This document shows, in pieces, positions 30,349-38,655 of a stretch of DNA of 49,443 bases; positions within the stretch are counted from its first letter, which is position 1, and every line of letters begins with the position of its first letter. The notes beneath the pieces are model-generated. The model was not told the DNA's origin and did not search any database. It was given only the letters and a program-made list of their open reading frames with translations. Origin of the DNA: Bdellovibrionales bacterium. GTDB taxonomy: Bacteria > Bdellovibrionota > UBA1018 > CAIMNF01. The position numbers and the translations under genes were made by a program. Location of the stretch: assembly GCA_018969905.1 (NCBI GenBank), contig JAGWXK010000006.1, forward strand, positions 1 through 49,443. Direction: 5' to 3'.

Positions 30349-31575
30349 TTGTCGTTACCTTCTAAAGGATCCAGTAACGCAATGAAAAGGCCCAAAGTAC
30401 CACTTCAGAACCCCAAGGAGGCCACCCGTTCGGGTCGCTTTGTGAAGCAACTCAAGGGCTATGTGGCATTTCAGCCCGCACCGCTGCCACCGGAACCACC
30501 CATTGTTCAGGATGAAGAGTTGACCTACCTGCTGGGGCAAGCCACTCATGCGGTCGGCAAGCTCAGTGGGCTTGCCGCGATCATTCCTGATCCTGATCTC
30601 TTCGTTTACTTGTTTGTCAGAAAGGAAGCTCTGCTCAGCTCGCAGATCGAGGGCACCCAGTGCTCTCTCGAAGATATCTTGAATCCCGAAGCCGAACCGA
30701 TTCCGGATGGGGCTCGCACCCAGGACATCGAGGAGGTCTCAAACTATGTGAAGGCCATGAATCAAGGCATCACTCGGATTGAGCGTATTCCGGTGAGTAC
30801 GAGACTCATCAAGGAGATCCATGCCACCCTCATGCAGGGTGTGCGTGGATCAGGAAAGACCCCGGGAGAGTTCCGAAGATCCCAAAACTGGATCGGCAGA
30901 CCCGGCGCGACTCTTATGTCGGCGGAGTTTGTGCCGCCGCCTCCCGACGATGTTGAACGTCTGATGTCGGAGCTGGAGAGGTTCGTTCACCACGCTGACA
31001 GGATGCCACCGCTCATCAAAGTGGCATTGATCCATGCACAGTTCGAGACGATCCATCCTTTCTTGGATGGCAACGGGCGGCTCGGGCGGCTGCTGATCAC
31101 TTACTTGCTTGTGCTTTGGCGGGTGCTCGACAAGCCTTTGCTCTATATCAGTTACTACTTCAAGGCCCATCGGACCGAATATTATGCGAGACTCATGGAC
31201 ATACGGATTCACGGTGACTGGGAGTCGTGGATCAAGTTCTTTCTGCGAGCGGTCTTTGAAAGCGCAGAAATGGGAGTTCAGAGTGCAGCGGAGATCCACA
31301 GGCTCATGTCGACGGATCGTGCCCGTGTTCAGGCCGGGGATGTTTCGCCCACGACCCTTCATGTGTATGATCAGTTCTGCCGTGAACCGATTCTTACGAA
31401 CCCGATTTTGGTCACGAGGCTCAATTCCTCGAAGCCCACGATTCAGCGGGCGCTTGAGCATTTGCAGAAGCTGGGAATCCTGCACGAGATCAGCGGCAAG
31501 CAGCGCCGACGCCGTTACGCGTATGGGGCGTATCTTGACATCCTGACCAGAGACACGACGACGCGAATGGGGTAG
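30349..31575 (+). CDS. Fic-family AMP-transferase with C-terminal winged helix
   Basis: A 408-aa Fic protein. The autoinhibitory helix motif SSQIEG (97-102) marks a class II Fic protein, and the catalytic motif HPFLDGNGRLGR (236-247) is intact with His236. Residues about 340-400 form a winged helix (NPILVTRLNSSKPTIQRALEHLQKLGILHEI). Fic domains transfer AMP or other phosphate-containing groups to target proteins. TTG at 30349 is chosen because GAGAGGTG lies seven bases upstream; ATG at 30382 is the alternative. It could be self-regulated. No antitoxin partner gene is seen; the inhibitory helix is built in. Confidence 0.9.
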   Translation: MSLPSKGSSNAMKRPKVPLQNPKEATRSGRFVKQLKGYVAFQPAPLPPEPPIVQDEELTYLLGQATHAVGKLSGLAAIIPDPDLFVYLFVRKEALLSSQIEGTQCSLEDILNPEAEPIPDGARTQDIEEVSNYVKAMNQGITRIERIPVSTRLIKEIHATLMQGVRGSGKTPGEFRRSQNWIGRPGATLMSAEFVPPPPDDVERLMSELERFVHHADRMPPLIKVALIHAQFETIHPFLDGNGRLGRLLITYLLVLWRVLDKPLLYISYYFKAHRTEYYARLMDIRIHGDWESWIKFFLRAVFESAEMGVQSAAEIHRLMSTDRARVQAGDVSPTTLHVYDQFCREPILTNPILVTRLNSSKPTIQRALEHLQKLGILHEISGKQRRRRYAYGAYLDILTRDTTTRMG

Positions 31576-31678
31576 CGCTTGTTCGCGTCTGGAGGATCCC
31601 TGCTGCGCCCTGGTGATCGCGCCTCGCGATGTTTGAAATTACAGGCGAAATTCCGCGCGACGGCGTCTCCACCAAATT

Positions 31679-31710
31679 AAAAACCCACTGACCTGAGTCA
31701 GCGGGTTTTT
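31679..31710 (+). terminator. Bidirectional intrinsic terminator after fic
   Basis: AAAAACCCACTGAC-CTGA-GTCAGCGGGTTTTT forms a stem of about 13 bp with one A-C mismatch and T/A runs on both sides. It directly follows the CTCCACCAAATT copy, the same order seen at the tmRNA. Confidence 0.85.
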
Positions 31711-31748
31711 AATTTTGGTCGTGCTGCGTGGAGATGTAGAAGCCACGC

Positions 31749-31861
31749 GCGAGCAGAGCGAGCTTACGAGGGTTCACAAAAATGCCAGGAGGACATTTTG
31801 CACAATTCGTCGGTTTGCCCGCAGCGCGGAGGCCGGGATGGCCGACGTGAATTCCCACTGG
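31749..31861 (+). repeat. Modular non-coding repeat, copy B
   Basis: It carries the same ordered blocks as copy A: GCGAGC-AGA-GCGAGC, the CACAAAAATGCCAGGAGGAC hairpin block (31775-31803) and GCGGAGGCCGGGATGGCCGA with CGTGAATTCCCACTGG (31826-31861). The last block still imitates the tmRNA T-arm but without the CCA end. The copies are 5.4 kb apart and in the same orientation. Confidence 0.6.
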
Positions 31862-31982
31862 AGTTGCCAAGTCAATACCGGACCATCTAGCCGGGTCGTT
31901 TTTGTTCCATCGCCCGTGTGAACTGCCTCGGGAATAGCTTCTAGGGCCCCTTGTTAGGGCATTCGAGGTGGCATGGTCGGAC

Positions 31983-32852
31983 TCACTTCCTCACCTTCAA
32001 GAGGTGCCCGATGCCAAACGCGCTGTAGATGCCGCTCGTCACCTTGTCCAAGTGCTCGTTATATCCCACGATGTGCTCCCCCATGCCCATTTTGTCGACG
32101 ACTGTCCGGAAAGGGCGCTCTCCCCTTGGTTTTGAAATCAGCTCGGCGATGGCTGTAGCCACATTCTTCGGGTCCTGTGCTTTGTTCGAAGCAAGCGCCT
32201 TCTCAAATCCCTTGAGAAAGCCTTCGGGCATCTGACTCATCTCACCGTACGAAGCACTCCGTGAAGAGTCACTTGGTCTCACCAAATGATCGATGAATGT
32301 GGTGGGGTAACCGCCCGGCTCTACAATGCACGACTCAATGCCCAACTGTGATAGCTCCACACGATAGTTTTCCGCCATGGCCTCGACGGCCCACTTCGAG
32401 GCCTGATAGGGGCCATAAAAAGGAACAGCGATTCTCCCCAGAAGGCTTGAGATTTGAATGAGCAGTCCTTGGCTGCGTTCCTTCATGTGGGGAAGAATTG
32501 CGCGATTGACTCTCTGAACTCCGAACACGTTAATCTCGAAAATTCGGCGGAAATCCTCCGAGCTGAAGCATTCCTGAAACCCCAGCACTCCGATCCCGGC
32601 ATTGTTGATGACCACATCGATGACCCCGAGTTGGGCCAAAGCATGATCCACACCCCTTTGAACACTCTCATCCTTGGTCACATCGAGTTCAATGACCTTC
32701 GCGCCTTGGCGGGTAAGTTCCTCGCTGACTGCCTGGTTTCGTCCATGGATGTCTCGCATTGTGGCCGCAACACTGTGCCCTGCCTTAAGAAGAGCCTCTA
32801 CGGTGAGGTGTCCAAAACCGCCGCTTGCGCCGGTAATCAAAATAGTACTCAT
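31983..32852 (-). CDS. Classical SDR oxidoreductase
   Basis: A 289-aa short-chain dehydrogenase. It has TGASGGFG (7-14) for NAD(P), NNAGIG (83-88), the catalytic Ser in ISSLLG (about 135), and YQASK with Tyr149 and Lys153. The C terminus (GFLKGFEKALASN onward) is that of the family used for ketone or alcohol substrates. It is divergent from the HxlR regulator, a common arrangement in which the regulator responds to reactive carbonyl or quinone compounds and controls the SDR. The substrate is not determined. Confidence 0.92.
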   Translation of the reverse strand: MSTILITGASGGFGHLTVEALLKAGHSVAATMRDIHGRNQAVSEELTRQGAKVIELDVTKDESVQRGVDHALAQLGVIDVVINNAGIGVLGFQECFSSEDFRRIFEINVFGVQRVNRAILPHMKERSQGLLIQISSLLGRIAVPFYGPYQASKWAVEAMAENYRVELSQLGIESCIVEPGGYPTTFIDHLVRPSDSSRSASYGEMSQMPEGFLKGFEKALASNKAQDPKNVATAIAELISKPRGERPFRTVVDKMGMGEHIVGYNEHLDKVTSGIYSAFGIGHLLKVRK

Positions 32853-32886
32853 ATGAAAACTCCTTTTTTTGTATGATCGTATTGAT

Positions 32887-32906
32887 TACTTTCCAAAAAG
32901 GAAGTA
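32887..32906. promoter_or_regulatory. Probable HxlR operator between SDR and regulator
   Basis: TACTTTCCAAAAAGGAAGTA is an imperfect palindrome (one bulge) in the 90-bp divergent spacer between the SDR and HxlR starts, in the position expected for a binding site of the neighbouring regulator. Confidence 0.4.
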
Positions 32907-32942
32907 GGCACCTTTTTGTTTGGTACTTACCCAAAGGAAACT

Positions 32943-33329
32943 ATGGAATCAAAAAAGAGCACGATTGATTTGGGCATTCTCGTTCGAGATCTGCTGGGCA
33001 GGATTGCCGATAAGTGGACTCTGGTCGTCATTGAGGAGTTGGGCGAGGAAACACTGCGCTTCTCACAGCTACAAAAGAAAATCGGCGGCATCAGCCAAAA
33101 AGTCCTGACTCAGACGTTGCGTGAACTTGAAAAAGACGGGCTGGTCGAGCGGTTGGTTTATCCAGAGGTCCCTCCGCGCGTCGAATACCGATTGACGAAG
33201 ATGGGTTACAGCCTGGGAGAAGCGGTATGCTGGATCTGGAAATGGGCCAAAAAAAACCACGAGGAAATCAATAGAGCTCGAATGAAGTTTGATCAGAAGC
33301 AGAAAGGTAAAACACACCCTAAAGGGTAG
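32943..33329 (+). CDS. HxlR-family transcriptional regulator
   Basis: A 128-aa winged-helix regulator starting at MESKKSTIDLG; AAAGGA six bases upstream of this ATG supports it over the earlier ORF start. The HxlR pattern is clear: [49 protein letters not shown] (recognition helix), [14 protein letters not shown]. HxlR proteins bind DNA as dimers and often sense aldehydes or quinones. Its C-terminal half is duplicated at 26777-26989. Confidence 0.92.
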   Translation: MESKKSTIDLGILVRDLLGRIADKWTLVVIEELGEETLRFSQLQKKIGGISQKVLTQTLRELEKDGLVERLVYPEVPPRVEYRLTKMGYSLGEAVCWIWKWAKKNHEEINRARMKFDQKQKGKTHPKG

Positions 33330-33412
33330 CGGAAATGACTCTGGGCGTTTGTGGTGATTTCCCATTGAACTGTGTCCAATCGCATGGACTTCTAACCTGA
33401 TGGATGGAAATC

Positions 33413-33793
33413 TTACGGTTTCCTGAAGGCAAAAAATCGAGCCAGCAGCCCGATGAAGATCATTCCAAGAGCGACGAGATCCGCCATGAATACGCGATGA
33501 AGTTCCTGGTTGAATTCTCCCGCCGACAATGCAAGTAGCATGAATGAGACCACACTAACGAATGCGGAAGTAAATGCCCAAAGGTGCCATGCCGGACGGA
33601 ACGCCGCGGTCATGAGGAAAACTCCGAAAATCCCAAAGAGCACTGCTCGATGCCGCATCAGAATCAAAATATTAGGATCTTGAAACTCGATCCCGTAGAG
33701 AGCGGAGAGCCTCTCCGCCCCAAAAACTCCAGAAAGCGGGAGCAGATGAATGATTCCGACTAGAATCAGTATGATTGTGGTTAGGTGCTTCAT
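33413..33793 (-). CDS. Four-helix inner-membrane protein
   Basis: A 126-aa protein with four hydrophobic segments (TTIILILVGIIHLLPL, HRAVLFGIFGVFLMTAAF, AFTSAFVSVVSFMLLAL, FMADLVALGMIFIGLLARF). It resembles small membrane proteins often named phosphopantetheine adenylyltransferase in databases, a name not supported by these membrane segments. It is last in the exporter operon, four bases after the preceding gene. The role is unknown; an accessory subunit is possible. Confidence 0.65.
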   Translation of the reverse strand: MKHLTTIILILVGIIHLLPLSGVFGAERLSALYGIEFQDPNILILMRHRAVLFGIFGVFLMTAAFRPAWHLWAFTSAFVSVVSFMLLALSAGEFNQELHRVFMADLVALGMIFIGLLARFFAFRKP

Positions 33794-33796
33794 GGT

Positions 33797-34192
33797 TCAA
33801 CTTTCTTCTGGTTTCGTTTCGCTGTCCAGTTGATTGGAGGGCGCAATCAACTGAAGAATGGATGTGAAAAAGATCGCGAGTAGAATCAGAAGAGAGCTGC
33901 CTTGAGTGAATTCTTTACGTCCCTGAAAAAGGTATACCATATGAATTCCGACCGTGAGCAGTCCGATGCTTCCGAGGATCAGCTCCGCAGATCTTGCGCG
34001 CTTGGTGTTATCAATAACGCTCCGATAAGCCAAAATTAGTGGCATGGATATCGCGAGGTTGAAGATGAGGAAGAACTCAATTCCACCTGGAACCCTCATC
34101 ATCTCCCATTCCCGCTGGTAGGCTGCATCCACTTGATGAGTGAGAAGGAGTGCGAGATTTATGGCGTAGAGTGTATCGCGTGGAAGTTTCAT
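33797..34192 (-). CDS. Small inner-membrane protein, possibly DUF6713-like
   Basis: A 131-aa protein with four predicted helices. The first carries LALLLTHQVDAAYQREWEMM, a pattern I associate with small membrane proteins of unknown function such as DUF6713. It lies nine bases after the porin-like gene and four bases before the next membrane protein in the leftward exporter operon. The C-terminal 20 residues are polar. Function unknown. Confidence 0.55.
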   Translation of the reverse strand: MKLPRDTLYAINLALLLTHQVDAAYQREWEMMRVPGGIEFFLIFNLAISMPLILAYRSVIDNTKRARSAELILGSIGLLTVGIHMVYLFQGRKEFTQGSSLLILLAIFFTSILQLIAPSNQLDSETKPEES

Positions 34193-34201
34193 GGTTTCGA
34201 T

Positions 34202-35473
34202 TCAAAAGGTAGCACGGATCTCCGCAAATGCACTGCTGACATCACGCAGGCGCCCAAAGAAAGATTCAGATGGACCTGAATAGAACTCGGCACCCGCGAT
34301 CGCTTTGAAATGGTCGGTAATGGCGTAGGTGATTTTGGGCCTGAGCAGTTGCCCCCCTGTTGTGAGCCAGCCCACCCAAGCGAGCTCCATTTCAAGGGTT
34401 TCATTCATCATTTTCAGAGCGGGGCGAAGCGAGAAGCCGTGATTCATTCTGACTTGCTGTTGGGTGTTGATCGCCTGTGAGACGAGTAAAGGGCGATTCG
34501 TTGGGTCAGCGCCTTGAGTGATGTCTCTAAAATCATCGACCCACCGATTCAGGTACTGTGCGCTGATCGAGAGGCCTTCAGTGAGGGAGCGTTCCGCGCC
34601 GAGCACTGTAAAGACCCCCGCATTCTGGATCAAAGGATTCGATCCGCTTGGATCTTGAGTGATCATGTAGGCCGTCTCGCCCCGGATTCCCCAGCCGTCC
34701 AAAGTAGAAGCGAAATCGGCTCCGATCACCTGAACACGCCTGAATGCAAGCTCCAGATCGACGCCCGAGGGTCCTGCGCTCATGAGCTCAAGGTCCGGGG
34801 TCCTGCTGATGCCATCGAAGAAAGAGAGAGAAAAATCAAAGGACGAAGAAGAGCGGTCGTACTTCAGTGCCCACTGCCTCGAGGCGCCACTGGGCTGCAG
34901 GTTGCTGAGAGTGATCCCTTGCCCCAAGGGAGGAATGGGGAGGCCCGGCGCGCGCCATTCCGGTTGCCAGATCAATACCAAACGCGAGCCCTCGCTCAGG
35001 TTCCAAGCGGCGCTCAGGGTGGTGAGACCCAGTCGTTGCTCTTCATCGTCAGTGGTGAGCAGGCGGTAGTCTTTCACGCTTAGATTGTCGGTTGGGTTCA
35101 GTTTATCAGCGCGTCCCCAGACCAGCACTTGTCTGCCCGCCCGGATATCGAAAGCGCCGATGGAGGTTTCGACAAAGCCCTCCCGAAGGTCGCCAAGAAA
35201 GCGTGGCTTGCGGGTCACATTCTCAGCCATACCATAGCCCTCAAGCGAGAACCTGAGCCCTGCGACCTCCTTGGGTCGAAGGGTCAGCCACGCAGAGGTG
35301 ACGCCGATTCCTTCGTCTGACGTGAAGCGCTTGTCCTCGCCCCATGCGCCAGTGCGTGCCGAGAAGGTAGTCCCAAGCACCTCGCTCAGGCTCTCGGATG
35401 CACCCTCGGCTCGCGATGCTTGATTGAAGAGGAGACTGAGACTCAGAAGAAAGCCTATGGTGGTGCGAGGCAT
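34202..35473 (-). CDS. Outer-membrane beta-barrel of the exporter operon (DUF1302-like)
   Basis: A 423-aa protein with a signal peptide (TIGFLLSLSLLFNQASRA, cleavage near residue 22). The mature protein alternates beta strands (FSLEGYGMAENVTR, SFDFSLSFFDGISR, FKAIAGAEFYSG) and ends in ...AEIRATF with a terminal Phe, typical of BAM-assembled barrels. It resembles porin-like DUF1302 proteins found beside RND exporters and LolA-like proteins in lipid transport loci. It follows the RND-LolA fusion gene after three bases, giving an inner-membrane pump, periplasmic carrier and outer-membrane pore in one operon. Confidence 0.75.
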   Translation of the reverse strand: MPRTTIGFLLSLSLLFNQASRAEGASESLSEVLGTTFSARTGAWGEDKRFTSDEGIGVTSAWLTLRPKEVAGLRFSLEGYGMAENVTRKPRFLGDLREGFVETSIGAFDIRAGRQVLVWGRADKLNPTDNLSVKDYRLLTTDDEEQRLGLTTLSAAWNLSEGSRLVLIWQPEWRAPGLPIPPLGQGITLSNLQPSGASRQWALKYDRSSSSFDFSLSFFDGISRTPDLELMSAGPSGVDLELAFRRVQVIGADFASTLDGWGIRGETAYMITQDPSGSNPLIQNAGVFTVLGAERSLTEGLSISAQYLNRWVDDFRDITQGADPTNRPLLVSQAINTQQQVRMNHGFSLRPALKMMNETLEMELAWVGWLTTGGQLLRPKITYAITDHFKAIAGAEFYSGPSESFFGRLRDVSSAFAEIRATF

Positions 35474-35476
35474 CGC

Positions 35477-38400
35477 CTACTGCCTCTCTAAAGACCGAGA
35501 AGTAAAGAGATCGCTTTTGACGCCGACTCCTGCCTTGTAGTTCTTGAATTCCAAAATGGTTTTGTGCCCGCTCTGAACATTCTCGGCGATGAGTTCCATT
35601 GCTTGCCATTTCGAGTTCTTGGCATCGACTTTCTCGATGTTCCTTGCCGTGAACTTCTTCAAAAGCTGAGCGTTCAGGTCGTAGGACTCTCCCTTCAGCG
35701 CGACAAAGCTCTCTTGATCGATCCAGCCCACGCGCCTCGAGTACCCCGAGTTCGAAGCCACCTCGGGCCTTGTGGGTGTGGACTCCATGACCCAGCATTT
35801 TTTCCCGTCGATGACCTCTTCCTTGATGAGTTTGTGATTCCAGTCCTCCACCCGGTGTCCGATCACATCGCCGTATGAAAAGTCAGTCCCTACAAAACTG
35901 TCTTTTTTATTGGTAGCGACGAGCCTGCGCACCTTCTTCATGGCAGGGAGGTAGATCCACATGTCGTCGTCCCCCTTGGAGTGTTCGATCAGCAGGGTCT
36001 TGGTTCCTTTCACATCCGCTGGACTATCGAATATGACCAAACGCTGGTTGTCTGTCGTACCTGGCAAAAGCAAGGTAGATCCGTGCGTTTGCCGAACGCG
36101 CTCCTGGCCTGAAGCATTGATGAGCCGGAAGGTTGACTCCGAGGTGGAGTCGCTGACCTTTGAGGTTTCGAAGCTCTTCTTGGCGATTTGTTCGGGAGTA
36201 AGATTGACCGCGTAAGCATTGGAAGCGTACAGGGCGCTGGTGAGGCATGCGAAGGTGAGTACGGCTGGATTGGGTTGTTGCAGTTTCATCGGGTTTTTTC
36301 TCCTGTTTTGGAAAATGAATTGCGGACGAAGTGTGAAAATGAGTGCCGGGAATAGGGTCAAGGCCGTGATGGAACTGACCAGCATGGCCATGGCAATCAA
36401 GAAGCCCATCCAGAGATGGATCATGAATCCCAGAGAAAGCATCAGAACGCCGAAGCCCCCCGCAACCGCCGTCGAAACAAAAAGCGTGGCCTTGCCTGCG
36501 GATTTGAAGGCACGCATCAGTGCGTCCTGCTCGGGGTCGCCCTTCTTAAGCTCTTCTCGCATCCGGTAGCTCATGTAGATGCCGTAATCAGCACCGATGC
36601 CGACGGCCATGGCCGAGACCAGGGCTGTGGCGATTTGAAGCGGAATTCCGAGCAACCCCATGATCCCGAAGTTCACCGCTACTGCCGAGACCAGGGGAAC
36701 CAGGATCAGGAGTCCCGCCAGGAACGAGCGGAAAACCAAAACCGACACGAGGAAGACCGCGCCCATGATTTGAAGGATGTTGAGAACCTTCTCCCGAATC
36801 ATGATCTCATTCAGAGCAACACCGCCAAGCGATCCGCCTCCTGCCCGGGCTTTGACATCAGGCGGGAGCACCGTGCGAGCGTACTCGGTGGCGCGCTTCG
36901 AGAGTGAGGAGATGGTCCTTGAGCTGTCGGTCTTCATGAAGGCGGTGATGACCGCACGTTGGTAGCCGTAGTCCACATAGGAGTCGAAGTCTCCCGGCTC
37001 ACCCGAGTTCGAGTAAAGAAGCAAGTACTGGGCGACGAGTTCGCGGCTATCCGGAAGCTTGAACTGGGCTTCCGCGCCGGAGTTCATCGATCGATTCATC
37101 TGTTTCAGGAAGTCGACGAGCGAAAGAGTCTTTCCGACGGACGGATCCTCCTCGAGGAAGCGCTGGATTTTTTCCATGCCACTCAAGACTTCAGGTCGCT
37201 TGATCGAGTCCTCATCGGCGCCCTCGATCAGAAGATAGAAAGGGTTGGTTCCCGCCATCTTGTCATTCAGAACGTCATCGTCGATGCGCTCCTTGATTTT
37301 TCCATAAAAGTAGCCTTTTTGGCTATTGTCGATCTTTAAAAAAACTCCTCCGAGCGAGAGAATCGCCACCGCCGCAAACACCGCAGTGAAGATGGTCTTT
37401 CGACGATTCATGGCTAGATTATAGAACCGCTCCGTCAGGCGATCCCAGAAGCTGCGAGTCGCCTCGCGGCGGAGCTCGCGTTCGCCTGGGGGCGGAAGGA
37501 GAACTCGCAGGGCCGGGATGAAGGTGAGTTCCAGCATCAGTGCACTCAACACTCCAGCACCCGTGAAGATCCCGAAGGTTCGAATGGATTTGATGTCAAA
37601 GACCATGAGCGAGAAGAAGCCGAGAGCCGCCACCGTGCAGGCGACGATCATGACCGGGCCCACTTTCGTGAGTGAATCAAGAACCGCAATCCGGCTCAGC
37701 TCAGAAGCCGTGGCGGTAGGGTTTCGCTCCCTTGCGATTGCGAATTCCTCATAATAGCGTTTTAGGATTTGGACTGCGTGGCCTGCCGCAATGGCCAGGA
37801 TCAAAATGGGGGTGGAGGAATTAAATACATCAAAGGGTTCGCCGAGCAGGCCCAGGCAACCCATGGCCCAAGCAACAGACAAAAGAGCGGTCACCAATGG
37901 TAGTACCAGGGCTTGAACTGTCCGGAACGCCTCGTAGTGGATCAGGCCGATGATCAGGAGCGCGATCGGAAAAAGAAAACCCATGCGCGCGGAGTATTGC
38001 TCGAGGAGGGCAAGGAAGATCGTGATCCCGGAGACCTGAATGTCCACCGATGCGTCGAGCTCCGGGGCCACGGCCTCACGGACGGTTTTTTGAATGGCCT
38101 GGAAGCCGCCCTCGATCTTCTTGAATTCAGCGACGATCTGAGTGGTTTTCAGGTCTTTTGAAACCAAAAGGTTCGAGTAGGCCGGATTGGCCTCGACTGC
38201 CTTTCGCAATGCCTGCAATCCGGCATCATCCCTCGGAACCTGTTCCATCAAGGGTTTGACCACCATGCCATCGGGAGTCCCCGCGATATCTTTGGCCTTG
38301 CGTGCGGCAAGACTCATGATGTTCGTTTTGACCGAGGCGGGGGACATCTGGATCCGCTGAGTGATGCGGGAAACCTTTTCGAGAACGAGAGGCTGGTAGA

Positions 38401-38629
38401 TGGTTCCCTCTTTGGGGGTGACTCCGATGATGACCGTGAACTTATTGCCGAAGGTCTTTTCGATGAGGTTCCCGGTTGAGATGTAGGGATGGTTTTGGGG
38501 CAGGGTGCTGTCCGGGTCGATCACGACTTGCAAGGACCGGAGCTGTGCCAGAAGAGCGAGCGTAACGAGTGCCGTACCCACGATCACGAGTTTTGGGGAT
38601 TGAATGATGCGGGAGATGAATGAACGCAC
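35477..38629 (-). CDS. MMPL-type RND exporter fused to a LolA-like protein
   Basis: A 1050-aa product of two normally separate genes. Residues 1-780 are an RND exporter of the MMPL/predicted-exporter type: TM1 at 13-30, a periplasmic domain, TM segments from GFLFPIALLIIG to LTFIPALRVLL, then the second half with LVSVLVFRSFLAGLLILVPL and the acidic VGIGADYGIYMSYR. Residues 781-1050 (MKLQQPNPAVLTFACL onward) are an outer-membrane lipoprotein-sorting-like domain (LolA superfamily) that in relatives is a separate secreted protein. A strong internal ribosome site (AGGAG, ten bases) precedes the ATG at 36289, so both a fusion and a separate carrier could be made. No stop ends the pump part. Confidence 0.85.
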   Translation of the reverse strand: MRSFISRIIQSPKLVIVGTALVTLALLAQLRSLQVVIDPDSTLPQNHPYISTGNLIEKTFGNKFTVIIGVTPKEGTIYQPLVLEKVSRITQRIQMSPASVKTNIMSLAARKAKDIAGTPDGMVVKPLMEQVPRDDAGLQALRKAVEANPAYSNLLVSKDLKTTQIVAEFKKIEGGFQAIQKTVREAVAPELDASVDIQVSGITIFLALLEQYSARMGFLFPIALLIIGLIHYEAFRTVQALVLPLVTALLSVAWAMGCLGLLGEPFDVFNSSTPILILAIAAGHAVQILKRYYEEFAIARERNPTATASELSRIAVLDSLTKVGPVMIVACTVAALGFFSLMVFDIKSIRTFGIFTGAGVLSALMLELTFIPALRVLLPPPGERELRREATRSFWDRLTERFYNLAMNRRKTIFTAVFAAVAILSLGGVFLKIDNSQKGYFYGKIKERIDDDVLNDKMAGTNPFYLLIEGADEDSIKRPEVLSGMEKIQRFLEEDPSVGKTLSLVDFLKQMNRSMNSGAEAQFKLPDSRELVAQYLLLYSNSGEPGDFDSYVDYGYQRAVITAFMKTDSSRTISSLSKRATEYARTVLPPDVKARAGGGSLGGVALNEIMIREKVLNILQIMGAVFLVSVLVFRSFLAGLLILVPLVSAVAVNFGIMGLLGIPLQIATALVSAMAVGIGADYGIYMSYRMREELKKGDPEQDALMRAFKSAGKATLFVSTAVAGGFGVLMLSLGFMIHLWMGFLIAMAMLVSSITALTLFPALIFTLRPQFIFQNRRKNPMKLQQPNPAVLTFACLTSALYASNAYAVNLTPEQIAKKSFETSKVSDSTSESTFRLINASGQERVRQTHGSTLLLPGTTDNQRLVIFDSPADVKGTKTLLIEHSKGDDDMWIYLPAMKKVRRLVATNKKDSFVGTDFSYGDVIGHRVEDWNHKLIKEEVIDGKKCWVMESTPTRPEVASNSGYSRRVGWIDQESFVALKGESYDLNAQLLKKFTARNIEKVDAKNSKWQAMELIAENVQSGHKTILEFKNYKAGVGVKSDLFTSRSLERQ

Positions 38630-38655
38630 GAGGGACTCCTTTTCCGATACTGTTT

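Larger units (their letters stand above)
31576..31982. other. Gene-free stretch with tmRNA-end-like repeat, terminator and repeat B
   Basis: Between fic and the SDR gene are about 400 bp with no credible protein. They contain a CTCCACCAAATT copy at 31667-31678, shared with bases 26129-26140 at the tmRNA end, a bidirectional terminator at 31679-31710 and the modular repeat B. The ORFs listed here are shadows of these elements. Confidence 0.55.

Noticed and set aside
26137-31982. Classical integrase-driven genomic island
   Set aside because: The boundaries hint at it, but no tyrosine or serine integrase, transposase or relaxase is visible, so I report repeats rather than a named island.
36416-36907. 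163-aa rightward ORF in the exporter gene
   Set aside because: Antisense to a membrane-rich part of the RND pump with no family resemblance.
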